NCBI RefSeq assembly: GCF_003711805.1
Contig: NZ_QXCP01000004.1
Coordinates: 372,001-436,000, forward strand
Reading direction: 5' to 3'
DNA length: 64,000 nt
Origin: Brachybacterium sp. EE-P12
GTDB lineage: Bacteria; Actinomycetota; Actinomycetes; Actinomycetales; Dermabacteraceae
Shown here: piece by piece, positions 24,562-32,338 of the stretch
How positions within the stretch are numbered: the stretch's first letter is position 1
How the letters are laid out: each line of letters begins with the position of its first letter
The notes under the pieces: model-generated
The model's database searches: none
What the model was told of the DNA's origin: nothing
Seen by the model: the letters and a program-made list of their open reading frames with translations, nothing else
Position numbers and translations under genes: made by a program

Positions 24562-25491
24562 TCACTCGACGACGTCGAGGCTCGCGATGATGTCCTCGAG
24601 GTTCTGGACGTGCTCGGGCTGGTCCGCGGCGACGTCGCCCGCGAGGGCGCTGGGGCCCTCCGGCGTCTCGACGACGATCGCGGTGACCACGGAGGCGCTG
24701 GAGGTCTTCAGCACCTCCGGGTCCTCGAAGTGGTAGGTGGCCTGGACGATCCAGGCGGCGGTGCCGTCCACCGTCATCACCTCGGAGCGGTAGTCGGTCA
24801 CCTCCGGGTGCTCGCCGAAATGGGAGACTACCCCGGCGGTGGTCGCATAGCACTGGAAGATGGCGACGGCCGCGGCCTCGAGACCGGGGTAGCCGCCCTC
24901 GTCCTCGGGGAAGGTCACCCGGCCCAGGTTCACGACGCTGAACCAGTTGCCCTCGACCCGTCGGCCGTCGGCCCCGACCTCGGTGAGATAGGGCAGGGAG
25001 TGGACCGCCCAGCCGTCCCCCCAGCCCTCGGGGCTCGTGTACTCGAGCCCGCCGCCGCGGACCTTCCCGGCGGCCGAGGGCTGCGCGGGCCGGGTGTTCT
25101 GGGCGACGGTGCACTCGGTGGTGGGCGCCTGCGTGAAGATCGGCGGGGGCGGGGCGATGTCGGGGTCCTCGGGGTCCGGCACGTACTCGGAGCGGCCCTC
25201 GGCGCTGCGGGTGCTGGTCCCCTGAGCGGTGGGGTCCGGGTCCTCGAGCACCGAGCGGAACACGGTCTGGGACAGGACCAGGGCGAGCACGGCCAGGATG
25301 ACGACGGCGCCGCTGATCACCGCGATCATGGTGGCGCGGGTGCGGCGGCGGGCGCTCTCGCTCGGCTCGCCGAGGGTGGCGGGGCCGTGGTCCGCGGCGA
25401 GGTCGGGCAGCCCGGCACGGGTGGGCGAGGAGGCGAAGTCGGGCAGCGCGTCGCCGTCGGCCCCGTCCTCGCGGTGCGGCTCCTGCGTCAT
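24562..25491 (-). CDS. Membrane-anchored extracytoplasmic protein (paralogue B)
   Basis: Protein of 309 aa with the same layout as its downstream neighbour. A cytoplasmic acidic tail (about 1-50), one helix at about 54-75 (MIAVISGAVVILAVLALVL), a Pro/Asp-rich linker and a C-terminal globular domain with GKVRGGGLEYTSP, IFQCYA and VVETPEGPSALAG. The ATG at 25491 has GGGGAGG about 6 nt upstream. The start at 25803 in the same frame has no support. Function unknown; a duplicated cell-surface domain is what can be seen. Confidence 0.75.
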   Translation of the reverse strand: MTQEPHREDGADGDALPDFASSPTRAGLPDLAADHGPATLGEPSESARRRTRATMIAVISGAVVILAVLALVLSQTVFRSVLEDPDPTAQGTSTRSAEGRSEYVPDPEDPDIAPPPPIFTQAPTTECTVAQNTRPAQPSAAGKVRGGGLEYTSPEGWGDGWAVHSLPYLTEVGADGRRVEGNWFSVVNLGRVTFPEDEGGYPGLEAAAVAIFQCYATTAGVVSHFGEHPEVTDYRSEVMTVDGTAAWIVQATYHFEDPEVLKTSSASVVTAIVVETPEGPSALAGDVAADQPEHVQNLEDIIASLDVVE

Positions 25492-25720
25492 CGACACCTC
25501 CCCTGTCCCGTCGTCCGTCCCCCTGCGCGGTGCGCCGCCCGGAGGCCCCGGGCCCGACCGGGTGGTCCCGGCCTCGTCGGGGGAGATTCTCCCATGTGCG
25601 GCCTCGTCGGCCGGGCATCGCGCTCGCGCGCCGGGCACCAGGATAGAGATGCCAGGCATGGTTGGTACTCTCCGCTCACGGGCCGTCCGCGGCCCCGCCC
25701 GCCCATCGGATGGAGATCGC

Positions 25721-26596
25721 ATGCGACCGCCCCTCGTCCTGACCATCGCCGGTTCGGAGGCCGACGGCGCCGCCGGCGTCCAGGCCGACCTCAAGACCTT
25801 CACGGCGCTGGGCTCCTACGGCGCGAGCGCGCTGACGATGGTCGTCTCGGTGAACCCGCAGGGGGTGCGGGGCGTGCATCCGCTGCCGCCGGAGGTGGTG
25901 CGGTCCCAGATCGACGCCGTCGCCGACGAGCTGCTGCTGGACGGGACGAAGATCGGCTCGCTGGGCAGCGCCGCAGTGGTCGCCGAGGTGGTCGCGGCGC
26001 TGCGCGCACGGCGGGACCGTTTCGGGACCGTGGTGCTGGACCCCGTGATGGTCGCCGCCGACGGCACGGCGCTGATCTCGGCGGAGGGCGCGACCGCGAT
26101 CGAGCGCGACCTCCTGCCGCTCGTGGACGTGCTCGTGCTGACCATGGTCGAGGCGGCGCAGCTGCTGCGGCGGGCGCTGGCGACCACGATCGAGGAGATG
26201 CGGGAGCAGGCCCTCGCCCTCGCCGCGAAGGGCCCCGGCTCGGTGCTGATCACGGGCGGTGCCCTCCCGGGGGAGGACGTCGTCGACCTGCTCGTCCACC
26301 CCGGCGGCACGGACCTGCTGCGCGCCCGACGCGTGGCCGGACGCTCGGTGCGCGGCGCCGGCACCACCCTGTCCGCCGCGATCACGGCGCAGCTGGCCCG
26401 GATCGCGGAGTTCGACCGGGCCGGGGAGCTCGAGGAGATCGGGGAGAAGGGCTCCGCCGACGACATGCCCACGATCGTCGCCTCCGCCCGCGAGTTCGTC
26501 GCGAGCGCGACGGAGAACGCGCAGGACTGGCGCCTGACCCGCACCCGCGGCGGCCACGGCCCGCTCAACCACCTGATCACGCTCGACAACCGCTGA
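25721..26596 (+). CDS. thiD: Hydroxymethylpyrimidine/phosphomethylpyrimidine kinase
   Basis: Ribokinase-fold enzyme of 291 aa that phosphorylates HMP and HMP-P for the pyrimidine half of thiamine. It starts VLTIAGSEADGAAGVQADLKTF, the ThiD N-terminal motif (usually SDSxGGAGIQADLKT). Then come DGTKIGSLGSAAV, VLDPVMVAADGTALI and the anion-hole motif GAGTTLSAAI. The usual TPN..E after the catalytic loop reads LTMVEAAQLL, a variation. The ATG at 25721 has GGAG 6 nt upstream. No TPP riboswitch is visible ahead of it, and no other thi gene is near. Confidence 0.85.
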   Translation: MRPPLVLTIAGSEADGAAGVQADLKTFTALGSYGASALTMVVSVNPQGVRGVHPLPPEVVRSQIDAVADELLLDGTKIGSLGSAAVVAEVVAALRARRDRFGTVVLDPVMVAADGTALISAEGATAIERDLLPLVDVLVLTMVEAAQLLRRALATTIEEMREQALALAAKGPGSVLITGGALPGEDVVDLLVHPGGTDLLRARRVAGRSVRGAGTTLSAAITAQLARIAEFDRAGELEEIGEKGSADDMPTIVASAREFVASATENAQDWRLTRTRGGHGPLNHLITLDNR

Positions 26597-26623
26597 TCCG
26601 GCCGCCCGGCGCCGGTCAGATCG

Positions 26624-26656
26624 GCTCCCGCCGGCGCCGCTCGCCCGGCCGGGAGC
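26624..26656 (+). terminator. Possible terminator after thiD
   Basis: GCTCCCG (26624-26630) pairs with CGGGAGC (26650-26656), with an inner CCGG/CCGG pairing, 27 bp after the thiD stop and facing the converging GH3 gene. Confidence 0.45.
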
Positions 26657-26683
26657 GGTCAGGCAGTGGCGCAGGGCGTCCCG

Positions 26684-26730
26684 GTACGCCTATATATCCG
26701 TACTGAGACGCCAGGCACCAGTACCTGACC
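26684..26730. repeat. AT-rich palindromic patch between convergent genes
   Basis: GTACG (26684-26688) and CGTAC (26698-26702 region) flank CCTATATATC. GTACTG and CAGTAC then flank a 13-nt loop just after it. TATATAT is exceptional in this very GC-rich sequence. It lies between the ends of thiD and the GH3 gene. No gene is seen. Confidence 0.45.
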
Positions 26731-26753
26731 AGTCCGCCCCCGCGCCCGGGCGC

Positions 26754-27959
26754 TCAGAGCAGGCCGAGGGACTCCTTGAGGGCGAGCATCCGCCCGGCGG
26801 ACTCCCGCACGCGGCGCTCCTGCTCCTCGCCGAGCCCGGCCCATTCCTCGATCGCGTCGACGAGCCGGCCGGTCAGCGACGGATCGGCGGTCAGCACCGC
26901 GTCCCCGCCGGCCTCGAGCAGGCGTGTCGCGCGCTCGGGCACGGGCACGTCGGCGACGGCCTCCGCGGCGCCGATGTCGTCGGTGACCACGGGTCCGTCG
27001 AAGCCGAGCCGGCCGCGCAGCAGCTCCTCGATCGCTGCCGAGGAGAACATCGCCGGGACGTCCGGCTCGATCCGCGGATAGATCGCGGAGGACATCATCA
27101 CCAGGCGTGCCCCGGCGTCGATCCCGGCGCGGAAGGACTCCAGGAACGGGTCGTCCGCCCCGGTGGTCGGGTCCTCGATCCCCTCGGCGGAGAAGTCGGT
27201 GTTCTGCTCGACCCGTCCCAGGCCCGGGAAGTGCTTCAGCGTCGCGCCGATGCCCTGGCCCTCGAGCGCCTCGACCGCCGCGGCGACGCAGTCGGCGACC
27301 TGCTCGGGGTCGGTGCCGAAGCCGCGATCCAGGCCGCCGACCGGCTCGTTCGAGTCCCCGAGGTCGGGGTCGACGACGTCGGCGACGGGGGACAGGGCGA
27401 TCTGCAGGCCCCGCGCGGCGAGGTCCTCGCCGATGCTCGTGTACGCCTCGGCGACGGCGTCCGGGCCCTCGGCGCCGAGCTCCTCGGCCGAGGCGGTCTC
27501 CCGTGCGGCGTCGCCGCGCAGCATCCGCACCTGCCCGCCCTCCTGGTCCACGGCGAGCAGCGGCGGCAGCGCGGCGGAGGAGAGCTCCCGGGCGGTGCGG
27601 ACCGTGTCCTCGACCTGCTGGGCGCTCTCCCAGACCTGCAGCAGGAAGATCCCGCCGGAGTGGTGGTCCTGGAGCACCTCGGGCGGGATCTCGTCGCCGG
27701 CGGCGATCCCGACCAGCACGAGCTGTCCGGCGAGCTCGCGCGGGGAGAGGTCCTCGAGCAGGCGCTCCGCGGCGCTCGGCGCAGCGGCGGACCCGTCGGG
27801 CTCCTCCGTCGTCGGGCCGGCCGACGAGCCGCCGTCGCTCCCGCCGCTGCCGCCGGTCGGATCGCCGCCTGCGTCGGAGCCGGGACCGGCGGGGTCCTCG
27901 GCGGTGCAGGCGGCGAGCGCGGCCGCGGGAGCCAGGGCGAGCAGATGACGTCGACGCAT
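26754..27959 (-). CDS. GH3-family lipoprotein, NagZ-like glycosidase
   Basis: Extracytoplasmic lipoprotein of 401 aa. Signal peptide MRRRHLLALAPAAALAAC with the lipidated Cys at residue 18, then a Ser/Gly/Pro linker (about 20-60) and a GH3 barrel: GGIFLL, LLAVDQEGGQVRML, KHFPGLGRVEQNTDF, and the presumed nucleophile Asp in GPVVTDDIGAAE. In classical NagZ the KHFPGHG and D-x-H elements provide the acid/base; here they read GLG and NTDF. That variant is common in Gram-positive GH3 lipoproteins as far as I recall. The ATG at 27959 is chosen for the lipobox distance. It converges on thiD. Confidence 0.85.
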   Translation of the reverse strand: MRRRHLLALAPAAALAACTAEDPAGPGSDAGGDPTGGSGGSDGGSSAGPTTEEPDGSAAAPSAAERLLEDLSPRELAGQLVLVGIAAGDEIPPEVLQDHHSGGIFLLQVWESAQQVEDTVRTARELSSAALPPLLAVDQEGGQVRMLRGDAARETASAEELGAEGPDAVAEAYTSIGEDLAARGLQIALSPVADVVDPDLGDSNEPVGGLDRGFGTDPEQVADCVAAAVEALEGQGIGATLKHFPGLGRVEQNTDFSAEGIEDPTTGADDPFLESFRAGIDAGARLVMMSSAIYPRIEPDVPAMFSSAAIEELLRGRLGFDGPVVTDDIGAAEAVADVPVPERATRLLEAGGDAVLTADPSLTGRLVDAIEEWAGLGEEQERRVRESAGRMLALKESLGLL

Positions 27960-28023
27960 CCCGCCAGTCTTCCACGCGGACTGGCGGGCGGGCGACGCGC
28001 CCACCCGGGCCTCGCGGCCCCCG

Positions 28024-28029
28024 TATCGT
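28024..28029 (+). promoter_or_regulatory. -10 box, leaderless promoter of the DUF4287-like gene
   Basis: TATCGT ends 7 nt before the ATG at 28037; no Shine-Dalgarno is present. Confidence 0.55.
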
Positions 28030-28036
28030 GTCCCTC

Positions 28037-28633
28037 ATGAGCGCCGAGATCCTCCCGCAGGACCATCCGCACGCCGCTCGTCTCGAGAGGGGGACGGGCG
28101 TCCCGCTGACCGAGTGGGCGCGCCGGCTCGACGAGGCCGGGGCCCGCGAGCTCGACCACACCGCGATCGCACGGCTCCTCGTCGAGAGGTGGGAGGTCGA
28201 CCAGTGGTGGGCGCAGGGCGTCACGGTCGCCTACGAGCAGCTGATCGGCCGCCGGGTGGTGGGGCAGAGCCGCGACGGCGACTTCGCCGCCTCCGCCTCC
28301 CGCACCCTGGACGGTGCGCCGGGCGAGGTGCGCGAGCGCTGGCACGCCTTCATGACCGAGGCCCGACGCGATGCGCTCGGCCTCGAGGAGCCCTCGCTCA
28401 GCGACACCGCGACCTGGCGCTACTGGCGCGCCGGGCTCGCGGACGGCTCGAGGGTCTCGGTGAACATCACCGCCAAGGATCCCGGCCGCAGCACCCTGGG
28501 CATCGAGCACAAGGGGATCGGGACGGCCGAGGAGCGCGCCGCCTGGAAGGACGCCTGGGCGGGCGTCCTCGCGGAGTTCACCGTCCCCGCCACGACGACC
28601 GACCGCACGACGACGACGGAGAGCCACCGATGA
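28037..28633 (+). CDS. DUF4287/SRPBCC-like protein
   Basis: Cytosolic protein of 198 aa. Residues 10-60 form a helical segment (TGVPLTEWARRLDEAGARELDHTAIARLL) ending in WWAQGVTVAYEQLIGRR, which is the known DUF4287-type motif. A second half with the character of an AHSA1/SRPBCC fold follows (FAASASRTLDGAP, VSVNITAKDPGRSTLGIEHKGI). Such proteins are widespread in actinobacteria without a known role. It starts leaderless. Its stop overlaps the next start as ATGA, so it is coupled to the oligopeptidase gene. Confidence 0.75.
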   Translation: MSAEILPQDHPHAARLERGTGVPLTEWARRLDEAGARELDHTAIARLLVERWEVDQWWAQGVTVAYEQLIGRRVVGQSRDGDFAASASRTLDGAPGEVRERWHAFMTEARRDALGLEEPSLSDTATWRYWRAGLADGSRVSVNITAKDPGRSTLGIEHKGIGTAEERAAWKDAWAGVLAEFTVPATTTDRTTTTESHR

Positions 28634-30819
28634 CAGACACCACCCCGGACGCCGCTGCGCAGCCCACGGCCGCCCCGCAGCTGCCCGCCGCCGACGGCAG
28701 CGCAGACCCGCACGCCTGGCTCGAGGAGGTCACGGGCGAGGACGCGCTGGACTGGGTGCGCGAGCGCAACGCCCGCGCCGAGTCCGCGCTCGACCGGATC
28801 ACCGACCCCGCCGCCCCGGGCGGCGCCCCGCTGACCGAGACCCTGCAGGGTCAGATCCGCGAGATCCTCGACGCGAAGGACCGCATCCCCGGCGTCACCA
28901 AGCGCGGCGAGCACCTCTACAACTTCTGGACCGACGCCGAGCACGAGCGCGGGCTGTGGCGGCGCACGACGATGGACTCCTATCGCACCGAGGATCCCGA
29001 GTGGGAGATCCTGCTGGACGTCGACGCGCTGAACGAGGAAGAGGGCGAGAACTGGGTGTGGCACGGCGCGCGCCTGCTGCGGCCCGTCGGCCTCGCCGAG
29101 GGCGAGCCCTACCGCCGCGCCCTGGTCGACCTCTCCCGCGGCGGCTCCGACGCGGACGTCACGCGCGAGTTCGACCTCGAGACGCTCTCCTTCGTGCCCG
29201 CTTCCGAGGGCGGCTTCGAGCGGCCCGAGGCCAAGGGCTCCCTGTCCTGGATCGACGAGGACACCGTGTGGGCCTGCACCGACTTCGGCGAGGACACGAT
29301 GACCTCCTCCGGCTACGCCCGCCAGGCCCGGATCTGGCGGCGCGGCACGCCGCTGGCGGAGGCGGAGCTCGTCCACGAGATCCCCACCGCGGACATGGCC
29401 GTCTTCGCCGCGCACGACCACACGCCCGGCTGGGAGCGGGACTGGATCGTCGAGGCGCACGCCTTCTACGACCAGACCGTGCACGTCGTGGACCGCACCG
29501 TGCAGCCGCCCTCGCTGCAGACCGTCGAGGTGCCCCGCGACCTCGAGGCGAACGCGCACCGCGACCTGGGGATCTTCAGCCCCCGCAGCGACTGGCAGGT
29601 GGGGGAGGACGTCTACCCGGCCGGCTCCCTCGTCGTCGGCGACTTCGCCCGCTTCCAGGAGGGCGAGCCCGAGCTGCACATGCTGTTCGAGCCCACCGAC
29701 ACCACGTCGCTGGCCGACATGACCATCACGCGCACCGCGGTGGTCCTGTCGATCCTCGAGGACGTCGTGCACCGGCTCGAGGTGCACACCCGCGACGAGC
29801 ACGGCCGGTGGGTGCGGCGCGAGCTGTACCCGGAGCTGCGCGGCTCGATCGGGGTCTCCGCGGTCGATGCCGACGAGAGCGACGAGATCTGGGTGACGGT
29901 CACCGACTTCATCGAGCCGACCGCGCTGCTGATCGGGGACCTGGCCGAGGTCGCCGGCGGCGGCGAGCCCTCCGACCTCGAGCCGGTCAAGTCCGCGCCG
30001 GCCCGCTTCGACGCCGAGGGGCTCGAGGTCACCCAGCACTTCGCCACCAGCGACGACGGCACCCGGATCCCGTACTTCGAGATCTCCCGGGCGTGGGGGG
30101 AGGGGGAGACCGGCCCGCGCCCCACCCTGCTGTACGGCTACGGCGGCTTCGAGATCTCGCTGACCCCCGCCTATCTCGGCACGATCGGGAAGGTGTGGCT
30201 CGAGCGGGGCGGCACGTACGTGCTGGCGAACATCCGCGGCGGCGGCGAGTACGGCCCCGCCTGGCACCAGGCGGCGCTGAAGGAGCACCGCCACCGGGCC
30301 TACGAGGACTTCTCCTCCGTCGCGAAGGACCTCGTCGAGCGCGGCGTCACCGACCGGGAGCACCTGGCGGTGCGGGGCGGCTCGAACGGCGGCCTGCTCA
30401 CCGGGAACATGCTCACCCAGTACCCGGAGCTGTTCGGGGCCGTGATCATCCAGGTGCCGCTGCTGGACATGAAGCGCTACAGCCACCTCCTGGCCGGGGC
30501 CTCGTGGATGGCGGAGTACGGCGATCCCGACACCGAGGACTGGGAGTTCGTGCGCACCTTCAGCCCGTACCACCTGCTCTCGCCGGAGAAGGCGCAGCAG
30601 TACCCGCCCACCTTCGTGCTCACCTCCACCCGTGACGACCGGGTCCATCCCGGCCATGCGCGGAAGTTCACCGCCGCGCTGGAGTCCCTGGGCGCGGACG
30701 TGCGCTCCTGGGAGAACATCGAGGGCGGCCACGGCGGCGCGGCGACGAACGAGCAGGCCGCCCGGATGAACGCGCTGCTGTACACCTTCCTGTGGAACAC
30801 GATCGGCCGCGCCTCATGA
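28630..30819 (+). CDS. Prolyl oligopeptidase family (S9) serine peptidase
   Basis: Peptidase of 729 aa that cleaves short peptides; no signal peptide, so cytosolic. An N-terminal helix region and seven-bladed propeller (about residues 25-450) gate a C-terminal alpha/beta-hydrolase domain (about 460-729). The triad is S585 in GGSNGG, D669 or D670 in TRDDRVHP, and H701 in GGHGG. Oxyanion-side motifs YGYGGFEIS and NIRGGGEYGPAWH are present. The ATG at 28630 overlaps the preceding TGA by 4 nt. Prolyl endopeptidase and oligopeptidase specificity cannot be separated here. Confidence 0.92.
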   Translation: MTDTTPDAAAQPTAAPQLPAADGSADPHAWLEEVTGEDALDWVRERNARAESALDRITDPAAPGGAPLTETLQGQIREILDAKDRIPGVTKRGEHLYNFWTDAEHERGLWRRTTMDSYRTEDPEWEILLDVDALNEEEGENWVWHGARLLRPVGLAEGEPYRRALVDLSRGGSDADVTREFDLETLSFVPASEGGFERPEAKGSLSWIDEDTVWACTDFGEDTMTSSGYARQARIWRRGTPLAEAELVHEIPTADMAVFAAHDHTPGWERDWIVEAHAFYDQTVHVVDRTVQPPSLQTVEVPRDLEANAHRDLGIFSPRSDWQVGEDVYPAGSLVVGDFARFQEGEPELHMLFEPTDTTSLADMTITRTAVVLSILEDVVHRLEVHTRDEHGRWVRRELYPELRGSIGVSAVDADESDEIWVTVTDFIEPTALLIGDLAEVAGGGEPSDLEPVKSAPARFDAEGLEVTQHFATSDDGTRIPYFEISRAWGEGETGPRPTLLYGYGGFEISLTPAYLGTIGKVWLERGGTYVLANIRGGGEYGPAWHQAALKEHRHRAYEDFSSVAKDLVERGVTDREHLAVRGGSNGGLLTGNMLTQYPELFGAVIIQVPLLDMKRYSHLLAGASWMAEYGDPDTEDWEFVRTFSPYHLLSPEKAQQYPPTFVLTSTRDDRVHPGHARKFTAALESLGADVRSWENIEGGHGGAATNEQAARMNALLYTFLWNTIGRAS

Positions 30820-30841
30820 CGCCCGCCCGTCCCCGCGCACG

Positions 30842-32326
30842 ATGACCCCGGACCCCGACTCCTCACGGCTGCCCGCCGGGGCGCCGCCCGTCCTGTCCGC
30901 GCGTCCGCGGCTGGCCCCCTGGGCGCGGCCGACGGAGATCATCGAGCGCGCCACGCAGGACGAGCTGCTGCAGATCCGCAACGACCTGATGACCGTCTAC
31001 CGCGAGGTGCGCGCCGAGGGTCCTGAGCTGTTCCCGCTGCGCTATGCCCGCGCCACGCCGCGCCGGCCCCGACGGGTGAAGGCCGCGGACGGCAGCCCGC
31101 CGCCTCCGGCCCGCAGCCCCGAGGTGCCGGTGCTCGTCCTGCCCGACGGTCCGGCTCGCGCCTCGGTGCTGCCCTACGACGTGCTGCGCCGCAGCCTCGC
31201 GGCCCGGGGCGTGGACGTGCTGATGATGGAGCACCGCGGGGTGGGGTTCTCCCGACTGGACGCGACCGGCGGGGACCTGCCCGCCGGGGCGATCACGCTG
31301 CGCGAGGTGGTCCGCGACGTGCTCGCCGTGCTCGACCACGCCCGGGTGGAGCAGGCGGCGGTGGTGGGCACCGGCTACGGCGCCCAGCTCGCGCAGATCC
31401 TCGCGGTCCTGCACCCGGAGCGGGTGCACTCCCTCGTGCTGGACTCCCCGCGCACCGCCGCGGCCGACGAGCTGGTCGCGCAGCGACGGCTGCGGGAGCT
31501 GTATTGGGACGGCACGGAGGCGACCACCTCGTCCACCGCGGCGGTGCTGCGGCGCCTCGCGGGGCAGGGGAGGGTGGACGTCTCCCGCGCCGGCCCCGTG
31601 ATCCTCGCCGTCCACGAGCACGGCGGGCCGGCGGCCGTGCGGGACCTGGTGGACCTGCTCGCCGTCGGCCGCGGCTCTCTGACCTGGAACAGCGTGCGGC
31701 AGGTGCTGAACCGGGCCTGGCTCGAGTCGACGCCCTTCGTGGCCGAGCACGACCTCGTGGCGCGCCTGGCGCACACCGAGCTGGGCGTGGGCGCTCACGC
31801 CGACGGCGGGCCGCTGGATCCGCTGCTGCTGACCTCGGAGGAGGGTCGGGCCGTGCCCGATTTCGCCGGCGAGGTGCTGGACCTGCACGCCCTCGCCCCT
31901 GCGATCACGGCCCCGACGCTGGTGCTCTCCGGGAGCCAGGACCTCGTCAGCCCCCCGCAGATCGCGCGGGAGCTCACCGCACGCATCCCCGGGGCGCGCC
32001 TGCTCGAGATCCGCGGCGCCGGCCATTCCCTGCTCGACACCCGCAGCCGGATCCTGCAGGTCGCGGCCCGCTGGAGCGCCTGCGGCACCGCGCACCTGCT
32101 GCTCGAGCACGCCGCGGAGCTCGCGGCCCTGCCGGTCTCCCCGACGGACCGGGCGCTCTCCCGCGGCCTGCAGATCGCACTCGCCGCGGAGCGCTACTCG
32201 CCCTGGCGCCTGCGCCTGGAGTCGGCCCGTGCCGAGCGGGAGCGGCTCCAGCTCGAACGCGCCCGGACCACCCCGCGCGGCCGACGGGGCCGACGAGCCG
32301 GTCCCATCCGGGAGGACCCCGCCTGA
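30842..32326 (+). CDS. Alpha/beta-hydrolase-fold protein lacking the nucleophile Ser
   Basis: Protein of 494 aa. The core (about residues 95-410) has the hydrolase topology: LVLPDGPA, MMEHRGVGFS, then the elbow VVGTGYGA. A catalytic-type Asp is in LVLSGSQDLVSPP and a His in GAGHSLLD. The elbow should read G-x-S-x-G, but residue 178 is Gly (codon GGC at 31373-31375), so the usual nucleophile is missing. The C-terminal 100 residues are helical and end in a basic tail (TPRGRRGRRAG). It follows the peptidase gene by 22 nt without a Shine-Dalgarno. It may be a pseudo-enzyme or use another residue. Confidence 0.8.
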   Translation: MTPDPDSSRLPAGAPPVLSARPRLAPWARPTEIIERATQDELLQIRNDLMTVYREVRAEGPELFPLRYARATPRRPRRVKAADGSPPPPARSPEVPVLVLPDGPARASVLPYDVLRRSLAARGVDVLMMEHRGVGFSRLDATGGDLPAGAITLREVVRDVLAVLDHARVEQAAVVGTGYGAQLAQILAVLHPERVHSLVLDSPRTAAADELVAQRRLRELYWDGTEATTSSTAAVLRRLAGQGRVDVSRAGPVILAVHEHGGPAAVRDLVDLLAVGRGSLTWNSVRQVLNRAWLESTPFVAEHDLVARLAHTELGVGAHADGGPLDPLLLTSEEGRAVPDFAGEVLDLHALAPAITAPTLVLSGSQDLVSPPQIARELTARIPGARLLEIRGAGHSLLDTRSRILQVAARWSACGTAHLLLEHAAELAALPVSPTDRALSRGLQIALAAERYSPWRLRLESARAERERLQLERARTTPRGRRGRRAGPIREDPA

Positions 32327-32338
32327 GCGCGTCCGCGC

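Noticed and set aside
25492..25720. Possible TPP riboswitch ahead of thiD
   Set aside because: The CUGAGA core of the TPP aptamer is absent in this region.
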